From positions 1 to 53,127 of the forward strand of contig QBMK01000027.1 of NCBI GenBank assembly GCA_003249035.1: a stretch of 53,127 bases of DNA. The letters run 5' to 3'. The position numbers and the translations under genes were made by a program. The notes beneath the pieces were generated by a model. The model worked only from the letters and a program-made list of their open reading frames with translations, searched no databases and was not told the DNA's origin. This document shows, in pieces, positions 40,464 through 49,325 of this stretch (its first letter is position 1; every line of letters starts with the position of its first letter). Origin of the DNA: Pseudanabaena sp. Its GTDB lineage: Bacteria > Cyanobacteriota > Cyanobacteriia > Pseudanabaenales > Pseudanabaenaceae.

Positions 40464-42740
40464 ATGCCCGACCTAACTCAACCAGTCCGAATTGAACCAT
40501 CAACAATTGAAGTCGATGGCAGAACATATATTCCTGTCGATCCTACAGCGATCGCGCCTTGGATTTGTGTGATTGGTGAACATCCTATTTCTACCCTGAC
40601 TCTCAAAGATGATGATTTATTTTTGATTACCGATACATTAGGAAATATCTCAGACCTTAGCTGTCGGTTGGGAGGAATTGAGGACAGCATGGGTTTGTTC
40701 TGTCGAGATACTAGATTTCTCAGTCGGCTAGAGTTGCAAATTGATGGGCGATCGCCTATCGCTTTCAGTAGTACGGCGCGGAAAGGATTTGCGATGACAG
40801 TTTTATGCTCCAATCCAGATATTAACAACGCCGATGGTAGTCAAATTAAAACAGAAACCATTGATATCCATCGTGAAATTGTGATCAAAGGTGGATTCTT
40901 TGAAGAGACTCAAGTAACTAACTACAACACCCATCCCGTCAGTTTTACCCTGAGCCTGAGTTTTGATGCTGATTTTCTGGATTTATTTGAAGTGCGCGGC
41001 AGTAAGCGGGAAAAGAGAGGAACTTTTCTGCGTTATCTCCCTAATCTAGAGCAGAAGTCTTCGGAAGGATTATTATCCAAAGAAATAGTCCTTGCCTATG
41101 AAGGATTAGATGGCTCCTTGATGGAATCTCGGATTCAATTTAATTCCTTTCAACCTCAAGAAATTCAGGGATATACAGCAGTCTGGCGCTTAGATTTGGC
41201 AGCCCACGAATCAAGGACTATAGGATATCGGATTCATTTGTTTACGAACAATCGTCCTACCTCAATTGTCAGTGTTCCTAATACCTTTGCCCAAGCAAAA
41301 GATGAGGAATTATTAGAAGAAAAAATTTGGACAGAGCAAATCACCAAGATTCAAACCGATAATAAATCGCTGAATCTTATCATCGATCGCGCTGTACAGG
41401 ATATTTACTTACTCAGACAAACATCGGAAAAAAATAATTTCCTTTCGGCGGGAGTACCTTGGTTTTCGACGTTATTTGGCAGAGATTCCATAATTTCTGC
41501 TTCCCAAACCTTGGTTTTAGATCCCACGATCGCTCGCGATACCCTCTCAATTTTGGCTTACTTTCAAGGCAAGGTCGATGATGAATGGCGCGATGAACAA
41601 AAAGGCAAAATCCTCCATGAAATTAGGCTCGGTGAGATGGCGCGTTGTCACGAAGTTCCCCATACGCCCTATTATGGAACCGTGGATGCGACTCCCCTGT
41701 GGTTGATGCTCTATGCTGAATACTACGCTTGGACTGCCGACCAAACCACTTTGGATAAGCTATGGTCAAATGCGATTTCGGCAATGGCTTGGATCGATCT
41801 CCGCTGTCAGGAAACTGGCTATCTCGTATACCACCGTCAATCGAAAAAAGGGTTGCTCAATCAAGGTTGGAAGGATTCCGAGAATTGTATTGTCAATGGC
41901 AAAGGTGAACTTGCTGAAGGAGCGATCGCTTTATGCGAAGTGCAAGGCTATGTCTACGCAGCTAAAATCCGCATGAGTGAATTGGCGGAAAAGAGACATT
42001 TATTTGATCTCGCTGAATTGTGGCGATCGCAGGCAAAAGATTTAAAATTGCGGTTCAATCAAGATTTTTGGATGCCTGAACAAGATTATTGTGCCTTAGC
42101 TCTGGATGGAAAAGGAAAGCAAGTTGACAGTATTACTTCTAATGCAGGGCATTGTTTAAATTTGGGAATTTTTGATCATGAAAAAGCTCTCAGCGTAGCA
42201 GCGCGTTTAAATGCACCTGACATGTTTAATGGTTGGGGCGTTCGCACCCTCAGCAGTCTCTCTCCAGCTTACAATCCGATGGGATATCACATTGGTTCAG
42301 TTTGGCCCCATGATAATAGTCTGATTGCCTTGGGAATGCGATCGCATAGTCTCGTCAAACAATCATTGAGAATTGCTCAAGGCTTAATCGATATGACCAT
42401 TGTTCAGCCCTATCATCGTCCTCCTGAATTGTTATGTGGCTTCGAGCATGATGGCTTTAGTCAGCCAGTGCAGTATCCTGTCGCCTGTTCTCCGCAAGCT
42501 TGGGCAACGGGAAGCATCTTCCAATTAATTTTAGTGATGGTCAATCTCGTACCTGATGCGCCCAATAATCAACTGCACATCATCGATCCCAGTTTGTTGA
42601 GTACGATTAATCGCCTATCAATTCAAAATTTACGGATCGGACAAACATTACTAGATTTGGAATTCGAGCGATCGGGAGATACTACGGCTTGTCGAGTCAA
42701 TAAAAAACGCGGCAATGCCCGTGTCATCATTGAAGCATAG
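40464..42740 (+). CDS. Amylo-alpha-1,6-glucosidase-type (glycogen debranching) protein
   Basis: A 758-residue protein of the family with an N-terminal beta domain (about 20-290) and an alpha/alpha-barrel glycosidase domain (about 310-690). The N-terminal domain has a SMGLFCRDTRFLSRLEL stretch typical of the group. The barrel has WFSTLFGRDSIISA, a characteristic catalytic-region motif, and QGWKDSENCI and SVWPHDNSLIALG. It probably hydrolyses alpha-1,6 or other glucosidic links in glycogen-like or extracellular glucans. The start at 40464 avoids overlap; an ATG at 40407 is possible. It is the last gene of the operon and ends in a hairpin shared with the convergent gene. Confidence 0.9.
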   Translation: MPDLTQPVRIEPSTIEVDGRTYIPVDPTAIAPWICVIGEHPISTLTLKDDDLFLITDTLGNISDLSCRLGGIEDSMGLFCRDTRFLSRLELQIDGRSPIAFSSTARKGFAMTVLCSNPDINNADGSQIKTETIDIHREIVIKGGFFEETQVTNYNTHPVSFTLSLSFDADFLDLFEVRGSKREKRGTFLRYLPNLEQKSSEGLLSKEIVLAYEGLDGSLMESRIQFNSFQPQEIQGYTAVWRLDLAAHESRTIGYRIHLFTNNRPTSIVSVPNTFAQAKDEELLEEKIWTEQITKIQTDNKSLNLIIDRAVQDIYLLRQTSEKNNFLSAGVPWFSTLFGRDSIISASQTLVLDPTIARDTLSILAYFQGKVDDEWRDEQKGKILHEIRLGEMARCHEVPHTPYYGTVDATPLWLMLYAEYYAWTADQTTLDKLWSNAISAMAWIDLRCQETGYLVYHRQSKKGLLNQGWKDSENCIVNGKGELAEGAIALCEVQGYVYAAKIRMSELAEKRHLFDLAELWRSQAKDLKLRFNQDFWMPEQDYCALALDGKGKQVDSITSNAGHCLNLGIFDHEKALSVAARLNAPDMFNGWGVRTLSSLSPAYNPMGYHIGSVWPHDNSLIALGMRSHSLVKQSLRIAQGLIDMTIVQPYHRPPELLCGFEHDGFSQPVQYPVACSPQAWATGSIFQLILVMVNLVPDAPNNQLHIIDPSLLSTINRLSIQNLRIGQTLLDLEFERSGDTTACRVNKKRGNARVIIEA

Positions 42741-42743
42741 AAA

Positions 42744-42776
42744 AAAGAATTGCTGCGCAGAGCGTGGCAATTCTTT
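42744..42776. terminator. Bidirectional terminator-like hairpin (distant member of the GC-core family)
   Basis: AAAGAATTGC and GCAATTCTTT arms around TGCGCAGAGCGTG, three bases after the plus-strand stop at 42740 and overlapping the stop of the minus-strand gene ending at 42775. The centre is a degenerate GCGC-AGA-GCG. It can end both transcripts. Confidence 0.75.
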
Positions 42777-43482
42777 ACTTCTGGAGAATTACTTCTGGTT
42801 GATTAAATTCATGGGATTGATGAAAGATAGCGTTCATTCTTAATGCACCTGCAAGAGTAGCTAAACTATAAATTGCAATGCTTACAGGAATGCTATAGAA
42901 AGAAGCCTCAATCCCGATCGCATAGCTAAGAGCCACTAACAAAAATGTTTTTTGGATAGAGCGAACTAGTTTTCGATTTAGGGTCTCATCGATTAAGCGA
43001 TTTTTGCGAGTTATATACTCCCAATCAAAGTATTGAATTAATCCTGTAACGAAAAGGTTAATACCATAAAAGGTAGTAGCTGAGGGATGAGAAAGGTTTT
43101 CGCCTAATAATGATGCTGAAAAAGGAATCAAGGAAATAGACATCAAAAATAGCAGGTTCAGCCAAATATGCGTGCGATCGGAGCGGGCAACATAATGAGA
43201 TACCATTTGATGCTCAAACCACAGTAGTCCTAAAATTGCAAAACTCAGAAAGTAAGTAAAAAACTTAGGGAGCAATGTAATAAGTTTCTGAGTTAGTTCG
43301 GCATCTGACTCCACATGAAATGTCTTAATGTCAAGTACTAATAGCGTTAAGGCGATCGCAAAAAAAGCATCAACTAACGCATCAATACGATGATTGCTAA
43401 TATCAGTATTTTCAGTTTCTGGAGAGCTCCTATTTCTTTCGCCTCGGAATAAATTAACAAAGCGGAATGGAGGAAAACGCAT
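42775..43482 (-). CDS. TMEM175/DUF1211-family membrane protein
   Basis: A 235-residue protein with six hydrophobic segments. The first helix begins with RIDALVDAFFAIALTLLVLDIK. This is the start of the DUF1211/TMEM175 potassium-channel family, where the usual motif is R...A(F)SD; here FSD is LVD, so selectivity or even channel function may differ. Start ATG at 43480-43482; a GTG nine bases upstream is the alternative. A GC-core hairpin lies upstream. It begins the minus-strand set of small membrane and stress-type genes, though it is transcribed last. Confidence 0.85.
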   Translation of the reverse strand: MRFPPFRFVNLFRGERNRSSPETENTDISNHRIDALVDAFFAIALTLLVLDIKTFHVESDAELTQKLITLLPKFFTYFLSFAILGLLWFEHQMVSHYVARSDRTHIWLNLLFLMSISLIPFSASLLGENLSHPSATTFYGINLFVTGLIQYFDWEYITRKNRLIDETLNRKLVRSIQKTFLLVALSYAIGIEASFYSIPVSIAIYSLATLAGALRMNAIFHQSHEFNQPEVILQK

Positions 43483-43522
43483 TTCTATCACATGGAGATT
43501 TGGGATGTATATAGTGACTTAA

Positions 43523-43581
43523 AACCCAGACAAATGAGTGAAACTGCCACTTCGCGGCAGTTTCACTCATTTGTCTGGGTT
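43523..43581. repeat. Long hairpin of the GC-core family (copy 8)
   Basis: A 59-bp inverted repeat with about 25-bp arms ending AACCCAGAC/GTCTGGGTT and a shortened core CTGCC-ACTTCGC-GGCAG. It lies between the lmo0937-like gene and TMEM175-like gene on the same strand, 24 bases after the former's stop. Confidence 0.8.
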
Positions 43582-43604
43582 GCATAAAAAATTTACTGAA
43601 CTAA

Positions 43605-43757
43605 CTATATGCGTCGTCCCACAAATATATTGTAGACAATGCCAATTACAGCTAGAACCAAAAGTAGATGGATTAAGCCACCACCAATATTAACGGAGAA
43701 GCCTAGTAACCATAGGATAATCAGTACCCCAACACCAGTCCAGATTATATTTAGCAT
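43605..43757 (-). CDS. lmo0937-like small membrane protein
   Basis: Fifty residues (ATG at 43755-43757): MLNIIWTGVGVLIILWLLGF, a GGGLIHLLLVLAVIGIVYNI segment and a basic end GRRI. Two hydrophobic helices with central GGxxHLLLV is the pattern of the lmo0937 family, common in stress-associated loci. A longer frame to 43832 overlaps the upstream gene and lacks the family pattern. Function unknown. Confidence 0.78.
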   Translation of the reverse strand: MLNIIWTGVGVLIILWLLGFSVNIGGGLIHLLLVLAVIGIVYNIFVGRRI

Positions 43758-43806
43758 ATACTTATTTGTTGATTTATTTGATTTATTGAGAATGCAAAAT
43801 GTTTGT

Positions 43807-44223
43807 TTAGCGATCGCTAATTTGTAGCTCAACTTGCTGTGAAATTTTTGCCGAGATCTGGCGCTCCGTCATTTGATCGACAGTTTCAAAACCAACAATG
43901 CGATCGCCTAATCTATTCATTTCAAGGCGATACTTCAGTTCATCCTTTGCAGTATTTGAACCAAATATGAAGATAGAGCTTGCATCACAAATATTTGCAA
44001 TGACTTCATCATAATAAATGTTGATTTGCTTCTCAAAGATTCTCTGGGGAATATGATTTACTGGTACATGAAGTGGACTATCACCACTCTTAAGAGTTGA
44101 ATCAATAGAATATTGATAGCATCGCTCAGATATTGGAACCACTTTCTTGATCTCTTCCCATTTCTCCATCACAGAAACAATGATTGTTTTTCTATAATCA
44201 ATCCATAGTCCTACTTTAACCAT
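43807..44223 (-). CDS. eRF1-like (BaeRF-type) conserved protein
   Basis: A 138-residue soluble protein. It starts MVKVGLWIDYRKTIIVSVME and has YYDEVIANICDASSIFIFG, ELKYRLE and a C-terminal VGFETVDQMTERQISAKI. These parts resemble bacterial proteins described as eRF1-domain-like, often found beside stress genes. The glycine-rich GPGEAK loop of relatives reads GSNTAKDE here. Role in translation is only a family guess. It sits between the lmo0937-like and CsbD-like genes. Confidence 0.7.
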   Translation of the reverse strand: MVKVGLWIDYRKTIIVSVMEKWEEIKKVVPISERCYQYSIDSTLKSGDSPLHVPVNHIPQRIFEKQINIYYDEVIANICDASSIFIFGSNTAKDELKYRLEMNRLGDRIVGFETVDQMTERQISAKISQQVELQISDR

Positions 44224-44320
44224 TGATTACTTCCCTTATTCATTATTGGTTTTATCGCATAGATTTCCTTCGAGGCATCCTTGCATAAACAAAAAAATTC
44301 ACAAACGATTTGTGGGTGAT

Positions 44321-44366
44321 ACAGCACAATTTTTAGGCTGTTTTTACAGCCTAAAAATTGTGCTGT
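44321..44366. repeat. 20-bp perfect hairpin downstream of CsbD-like gene
   Basis: Arms 44321-44340 and 44347-44366 are perfect complements with a six-base T-rich loop, six bases past the stop at 44372. On the plus strand a T-rich tract follows; on the minus strand no T tract follows, so termination of the CsbD-like message is possible but not certain. It differs from the GC-core family. Confidence 0.75.
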
Positions 44367-44371
44367 TTTCT

Positions 44372-44767
44372 TTACTTAAAGGTGTCACTGATTTGATTTT
44401 CTACATCTTCCGTTGCTTCACGGGCAAGATTTTCTGTTGGATCAGTCTCACCACTAGGTTTATAGTTAGGATTAACAAAACTATTATTCATCCCTTCCAA
44501 AGTTTTAGCTTTAAATTGCTTTTCTTTCCCAGCAGATTCTGTTTGCTGATTACGTGTCAGTTTACCAAGAGCTTCTTGAGCTTTGCCCTCAATATTTTTG
44601 GCTGCATTATCTTGACTTGCGGTTGCAATATACTGTGTTTGGCTGAAAACTGGAGTGAATGCGATCGCATTCATTCCAAATCCATTTCCTACAACCATAA
44701 TAGTTGAAAGAAATACTACTAAACTAATGCTGACAAAAAGACTGCGAATTTGTTTTAGTGAACTCAT
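44372..44767 (-). CDS. CsbD-like protein with N-terminal membrane segment or signal peptide
   Basis: A 131-residue protein. Residues 8-37 are hydrophobic. A CsbD-like stretch follows at about 53-80 (AAKNIEGKAQEALGKLTRNQ), and then an acidic, disordered region to the end (EDVENQISDTFK). CsbD proteins are small general-stress proteins without known biochemical function. A 60-residue CsbD-like protein is encoded 111 bases upstream on the same strand. Export or membrane anchoring of a CsbD domain is uncommon. Confidence 0.82.
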   Translation of the reverse strand: MSSLKQIRSLFVSISLVVFLSTIMVVGNGFGMNAIAFTPVFSQTQYIATASQDNAAKNIEGKAQEALGKLTRNQQTESAGKEKQFKAKTLEGMNNSFVNPNYKPSGETDPTENLAREATEDVENQISDTFK

Positions 44768-44878
44768 GTTTTTGCTCCTATTTTTGATCCTAAGTTAATT
44801 GCAAAAAGTAAATTTGATAAATTCCTGAGACTCCGCTATAGAGGCAATTCATAAATTACCTCTATAAATCCAAAACTA

Positions 44879-45061
44879 CTATTCAAGAGCCTTTTTGACT
44901 TCATCCTTAACATCTTCAGCCGCGTGACGCACTTTCGCTTCAGCTTGTTTTGCCTTGCCTTTCACTTGAGCGCTAGTATCGCCAGTTAAATCGCCTACTG
45001 ATTCTTGAATTTTGCCTTCGACGTTTTTCGCGGTTGCCTTAGCTCTATTTTCTAAACTCAT
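44879..45061 (-). CDS. CsbD family stress protein
   Basis: A 60-residue highly charged helical protein: AKNVEGKIQESVGDLTGDTSAQVKGKAKQAEAK matches the CsbD core, without membrane segment. It starts at ATG 45059-45061 with GGAG close upstream (GGAGAACACATT). Expected to be strongly induced by stress. It shares its core with the larger CsbD-like gene at 44372-44767. Confidence 0.9.
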   Translation of the reverse strand: MSLENRAKATAKNVEGKIQESVGDLTGDTSAQVKGKAKQAEAKVRHAAEDVKDEVKKALE

Positions 45062-45203
45062 AATGTGTTCTCCTGATTATAGTTGAGGAATATTTGTCAA
45101 AGCCAAGTCAGCAACTCTGGACTTCTGTGGTTACTATGACAAGCGAATATTTGATTTCTTGAATGAATTGATTAAATTGATTGAATACGACACAAATTGT
45201 AAT

Positions 45204-45260
45204 AAAAAACAAAGAAGCTGATTTGCCTGCTTTGCGGGCAAATCAGCTTCTTTGTTTTTT
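45204..45260. repeat. Long hairpin of the GC-core family (copy 10)
   Basis: A 57-bp inverted repeat with A6/T6 ends and centre CCTGC-TTT-GCGGG (one wobble). It overlaps the last codons and stop (45243) of the fatty acid hydroxylase-type gene and gives a T run after the stem on both strands, a good bidirectional terminator. Confidence 0.85.
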
Positions 45261-46007
45261 GGGCTCATTCAATTTCTTCGTAAAATTTGGATCTTCAGTA
45301 CTGAGAAATTTATCCCAAAACGTAAAATAAAGACCGTAATGCCGATTGTACTTAAGATGATGAACAGAATGATGATCGGGCCCAATAAACCACTTACCCA
45401 GCCAATGATGAGGGAAGGACAGTGGAAGCCGATCAATTCCTAAATGATTTAATACTGCCCAAACTGTCATTGTAGTTAGCACCGCTATCACAGTGATGAA
45501 ATGCAATGGCAGAATAAAAACTATACTAATGAGAAAGAGAGAACTCACGATCGCTTCTAGCGGATCAAAGGCAAAAGAAGTCCAAGGTGTGGGATGGTGA
45601 GATCGGTGGTGTCCTTGATGTGCCCAACGAAAAAGTGATGGGTGATGAAATAAACGATGGGTAAAGTAAAAATAAGTATCCTGAAGAATCAAAACTAGGA
45701 GATAGCTTAGCCCTAAATACCAAAGCCCATACTGATACGGATCGCTGTATAGCCACGTCATCCCAAAACTATACCCTGATAAAATTAAAGCTGAGGCGAT
45801 CGCAAATACTGCTGCTGAGAGAACTGAGAGTTTAATATCGCTTTGAATTAGTTTCCTGTCAGGATTCTGTCTTAGATTGGATTCTAAAAATGATTTACGA
45901 AATGGCGCATAAAATAATAGGTACATTCCTCCCGCCACTAGAAAATATCTTCCAAGAATAATTCCAAAGAAGGCAACACCATAGAAAGCAAAAGAGTGAT
46001 CTAGCAA
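45243..46007 (-). CDS. Sterol desaturase/fatty acid hydroxylase family protein
   Basis: A 254-residue membrane di-iron enzyme. Histidine motifs: HRLFHH, HQGHHRSHH and HHSVHH, with intervening membrane helices and Y-F-T-H context. These bind two irons and use O2 to hydroxylate or desaturate lipids, carotenoids or sterol-like substrates. Substrate cannot be predicted; lipid or carotenoid modification is likely in a cyanobacterium. The stop codon lies inside the copy-10 hairpin. Downstream of YggT and the coiled-coil gene on the same strand. Confidence 0.92.
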   Translation of the reverse strand: MLDHSFAFYGVAFFGIILGRYFLVAGGMYLLFYAPFRKSFLESNLRQNPDRKLIQSDIKLSVLSAAVFAIASALILSGYSFGMTWLYSDPYQYGLWYLGLSYLLVLILQDTYFYFTHRLFHHPSLFRWAHQGHHRSHHPTPWTSFAFDPLEAIVSSLFLISIVFILPLHFITVIAVLTTMTVWAVLNHLGIDRLPLSFPHHWLGKWFIGPDHHSVHHLKYNRHYGLYFTFWDKFLSTEDPNFTKKLNEPKKQRS

Positions 46008-46038
46008 TTTAGTATCCTTGTTATGCTGCGGTACTTAC

Positions 46039-46527
46039 TTATACTTTGTTGTAAAAAATGAACCTTACTAAAGACACAACAAGATAACTCAAGAGTGCAT
46101 AGACAGTGATTGCAATTAAAATATTCACATCAAAGATATTTGCCCCTCCATCTGAAGTGGGACTAATGAATAAAGTGGAAAATGGTGCAATAAAAGGTGC
46201 AGATAAGTTATTGATCATCCGAGCAAATTCATTTTGTGGATTAGCTCCAAAAAAGCGTAGTGCAAATCTTAGCCCTAGCAAGATTTCTAGCATTCCTACT
46301 ACCCAGTAAATACTATTAACTACCCAAATATAGGTGTTACTACGTCTAGCATTTCCTAAACGATTCTCTTCTTGGCGAAGGCGAAAAGCTTCTTCGTCCT
46401 GCAACATGTCTTGCTGAAACTCCCAATTAGTCCTATGACCTTTATTTAGTGAAGTTAGGCGAGAAGCTCGTAAAAGCAAATCTTGTCGATGTCTTAGATT
46501 GGTTTCATCACTCTGATTGTTATTCAT
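46039..46527 (-). CDS. YggT family membrane protein
   Basis: A 162-residue protein. The first ~85 residues are charged (RLRQEENR), with helices at about 86-106 and 130-158. The linking segment LRFALRFFGANPQNEFARMINNLSAPFIAPF is the YggT signature. YggT proteins are linked to osmotic response, division or membrane organisation in various bacteria and plastids, without firm biochemistry. It lies 31 bases before the hydroxylase gene. Confidence 0.88.
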   Translation of the reverse strand: MNNNQSDETNLRHRQDLLLRASRLTSLNKGHRTNWEFQQDMLQDEEAFRLRQEENRLGNARRSNTYIWVVNSIYWVVGMLEILLGLRFALRFFGANPQNEFARMINNLSAPFIAPFSTLFISPTSDGGANIFDVNILIAITVYALLSYLVVSLVRFIFYNKV

Positions 46528-46582
46528 TTTTAGAACCTTGAATTTTTGGTAGTTTTAAATATGGCAGAATTATTTAAGATAG

Positions 46583-46999
46583 TTATGATTCACGAGCAGC
46601 ATCTGCATCACGTCTTCTAGAAGTTGCGGCTAAGGCTGCTTCTTCAGCTTCTTCAATTGTTGCGATCGCCAAAAAGATTGCGGTAGAGGCATATCTTTCA
46701 GCTCGATCTGCCCGATTTTCAAGCTTTTGAAATTTGTGACTTGTTTCGCATTCCTCAATATTTGGCTTCAACTCAGATTCTTGTTCTGCAAAATGCTTTA
46801 GCAATTTTGTGCGATATTTCTCAAATTCATGCTTTACCGCATTTAAATTTGTCCTTATTTCTGAAAGAGAAAATTGGATTTCTAATTGCGTCTTTTGGGT
46901 TGATGCTTGAATATTCTCCTGCAACAATTTGGCACGATCTTCAAGCACTTGTAAATTGTCGAAAAATTCTTTGCTAAAATTATTGGTTATATTATTCAC
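46583..46999 (-). CDS. Coiled-coil protein of unknown function
   Basis: A 138-residue, almost wholly helical and charged protein. A predicted coiled coil runs from about residue 10 to 105 (LEDRAKLLQENIQ, EIRTNLNAVKHEFEKYRTK, QKLENRADRAERYA). The C-terminus has an Ala/Glu-rich segment ending RRRDADAARES. No membrane part. No family recognised. It is 55 bases upstream of YggT and probably cotranscribed. Confidence 0.75.
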   Translation of the reverse strand: MNNITNNFSKEFFDNLQVLEDRAKLLQENIQASTQKTQLEIQFSLSEIRTNLNAVKHEFEKYRTKLLKHFAEQESELKPNIEECETSHKFQKLENRADRAERYASTAIFLAIATIEEAEEAALAATSRRRDADAARES

Positions 47000-47141
47000 T
47001 ATAGAATTACTCAGTTTTGTAATTATTTGCTAACTAAAACCAAGCCTAACTTTCTATAGTGTGAAATCATGTTTGCGTACTGTATAAACTGCTTGATTTG
47101 TATTACAAAAATACAAATCATTACAATAAGCTCTCAATGAG

Positions 47142-47843
47142 TTACTGAATTAACCCAGCAATAATATTAATACTCATTGCTACAATAGCAGTGTTAAAGA
47201 AAAAAGAAAGAATGCTATGAAATAAAGACAGTCGCCTTAGCGATCGCGAAGTGATCTGCACATCAGAGACTTGGCTGGTCATTCCAATTACAAATGAGAA
47301 ATATAGAAAATCCCAATAGTCTGGCTCAATATCGTCAGGGAAATCTAGACCGCCTGCTTTAGTATCACAATTTATTTGATGATCTTGATAATATTTATGG
47401 GCATAGTGCATCGCAAAAATTGTATGCACAAGTAACCATGAACCTATAATCGTAATCACCGCAAGAATAACATGAGGAATTACGATATTTATATCTTGCC
47501 CCTTTGCTTCTCTCAAAATAAAAGCGATCGCTAATATACTAAAACAAGCTGCTCCCGTAATTAAGCTCAAAATCACCAAACGTCCTTCATCTTGACTTTG
47601 GGCATTACGACGCATTGTTTTTGGTTTTGCTTGGATCATTAATGTCCAAGTGGCTAATAAAAAGCTAGTCATTCCTGCATTCCATATACAGAGAATGCGC
47701 GTGGATAGACTAAACCAATGAGGTAGTAAAATTGCAACAAATACAGCAACTAGGGCTGATAAGATCAAACGCGATCGCACTCTCCACTGATGAGAAAGTT
47801 TGTTTTTGGTCAAAACTTTTTGAGGTTTATTAGGTAATGTCAT
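47142..47843 (-). CDS. DUF1345 family membrane protein (paralogue)
   Basis: A 233-residue membrane protein with about six hydrophobic helices. The C-terminal DUF1345 stretch reads YWDFLYFSFVIGMTSQVSDV, equivalent to YLDFMYVANTIALTYSISDV in the gene at 23928-24626. A basic, soluble N-terminus of 28 residues precedes the first helix. Function unknown. The two copies are about 23 kb apart on opposite strands. Confidence 0.88.
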   Translation of the reverse strand: MTLPNKPQKVLTKNKLSHQWRVRSRLILSALVAVFVAILLPHWFSLSTRILCIWNAGMTSFLLATWTLMIQAKPKTMRRNAQSQDEGRLVILSLITGAACFSILAIAFILREAKGQDINIVIPHVILAVITIIGSWLLVHTIFAMHYAHKYYQDHQINCDTKAGGLDFPDDIEPDYWDFLYFSFVIGMTSQVSDVQITSRSLRRLSLFHSILSFFFNTAIVAMSINIIAGLIQ

Positions 47844-47958
47844 TGTCAGTCCAATTTACGATGCTAATGATAATGCGCTTTATCTAATTTTCTTTACAAA
47901 GCGAGACAAATTATCTTTTCTTTAAGACTACATAATTTATCCAATATCTAGGTGTATT

Positions 47959-49263
47959 TTGATCGTCGAAGCCTATGCTGAAGAAGAAACAGAACTGAAA
48001 GTATCCGTTCGTACTAGCCTCCGTGCATCAAGTATTGATGGCAGTCTATCGACAGTTTTTAGTAATATTACAGGCGGCGTTCTACTCAGCAGCTTTTTGA
48101 TCGATTTAGGTGCAAGTCCCTTTGAGATTGGGATGGTATCTTCTCTACCCATGTTAGCAAACCTATTGCAGCCTTTAGGAGCTTTATTATCTAATCGTTC
48201 TTATAGTCGTCATGACTATGGAATCTGGACATTTTTGTCAGCAAGACTGCTTTGGCTAGTTCTACTTGTCGGTATTATTTTGAGAGGTACAAATACTGAT
48301 TTGTCTAAGGAACTAGTCTATTTGACATTAACTTTGGTTGCCACTTCCAATATATTAGCGGCGATGGGTAGCGCTTCTTGGATGAGTTGGCTCGCAGCAT
48401 TAGTTCCTAAAAAATTACGAGGTCGATACTATAGTGTGCGTAGCATCGTTAGTAATGTTACAGGATTACTCTGTTTACCGATCGCTAGTTTTATAGTCGC
48501 TAATTGGCAAGGTGGAAGCATAACAGGATATGGTCTGGTGCTGAGTGTTGGTATTTTAGCAGGTGTGGTGAGTTTGACCTGTCAACATTTTATGATCGAT
48601 ATTAATCCTCAAAAATATCAAGCTGAACAGAAGCAAGAACAAGAAAACAATCAAATAAGTCTATTTAATAATCTCATCGCTCCGTTTCAAGATCGTAATC
48701 TAATTTGTTTTCTAATCTATGTTGCTTTTTGGGGATTTGCAGTTAATCTCAGTACTCCATTTTTTAATCTCTATATGTTAGAGAATTTAGGAGTCGATAT
48801 CACTTGGGTAACTCTACTTACTAGTTTATCCAGTGGCGCAAATATGCTGATGTTATTGGTGTGGGGAAGATTAAGCGATCGCTTTGGTAATCGTCCTTTA
48901 TTAATATTTGTGGGTATAGCGATCGCATTTACACCTTTATTCTGGTTGCTGACTGGGCTATCCCAAGTGCAAGAACAGTTGTGGCTATATCTGATTATTT
49001 TCCATCTCTTTTTAGGCGGGACTTGGGCAGCAATTGATTTGGGTGGTAATAATATCCAGATTGGTATTGCACCTATGGAACATCATGCAACTTTTTTTGC
49101 GATCGTCTCAGCGATCGCAGGTGTTAGCAGTGCATTAGGTACAAGCTTAGGTGGCGCTTTAGCGCAATATGCCCATTATGAAGGAATTTTTGGAGTGTTT
49201 TTTCTCTCAGCAATTCTCCGTTTAGTTGCTATTATTCCGTTGCTATTTGTCCATGAGAATTAG
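47959..49263 (+). CDS. Major facilitator superfamily (MFS) transporter
   Basis: A 434-residue carrier with about twelve membrane segments. The start is TTG (47959), supported by AGGTG about five bases upstream; the product begins with a 20-residue acidic stretch. Features include LRASSIDGSLSTVFSNITGG, RGRYYSVRSIVS and, in the second half, GRLSDRFGNRPLL (the A-like motif between helices). The substrate is unknown; relatives are annotated only as MFS. It ends convergently with the diguanylate cyclase, with a GC-core hairpin between. Confidence 0.9.
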   Translation: MIVEAYAEEETELKVSVRTSLRASSIDGSLSTVFSNITGGVLLSSFLIDLGASPFEIGMVSSLPMLANLLQPLGALLSNRSYSRHDYGIWTFLSARLLWLVLLVGIILRGTNTDLSKELVYLTLTLVATSNILAAMGSASWMSWLAALVPKKLRGRYYSVRSIVSNVTGLLCLPIASFIVANWQGGSITGYGLVLSVGILAGVVSLTCQHFMIDINPQKYQAEQKQEQENNQISLFNNLIAPFQDRNLICFLIYVAFWGFAVNLSTPFFNLYMLENLGVDITWVTLLTSLSSGANMLMLLVWGRLSDRFGNRPLLIFVGIAIAFTPLFWLLTGLSQVQEQLWLYLIIFHLFLGGTWAAIDLGGNNIQIGIAPMEHHATFFAIVSAIAGVSSALGTSLGGALAQYAHYEGIFGVFFLSAILRLVAIIPLLFVHEN

Positions 49264-49272
49264 GACAAATTA

Positions 49273-49325
49273 AAACCCAAATAATATGAGGCGGCGCTTC
49301 GCGCCGCCTCATATTATTTGGGTTT
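49273..49325. repeat. Long perfect hairpin, GCGC-TTC-GCGC core family (copy 11)
   Basis: A 53-bp inverted repeat (25-bp arms) with AAACCCAAAT/ATTTGGGTTT ends, between convergent genes. The cyclase stop codon (49324) is in its last bases. Suits a shared terminator. Confidence 0.87.
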
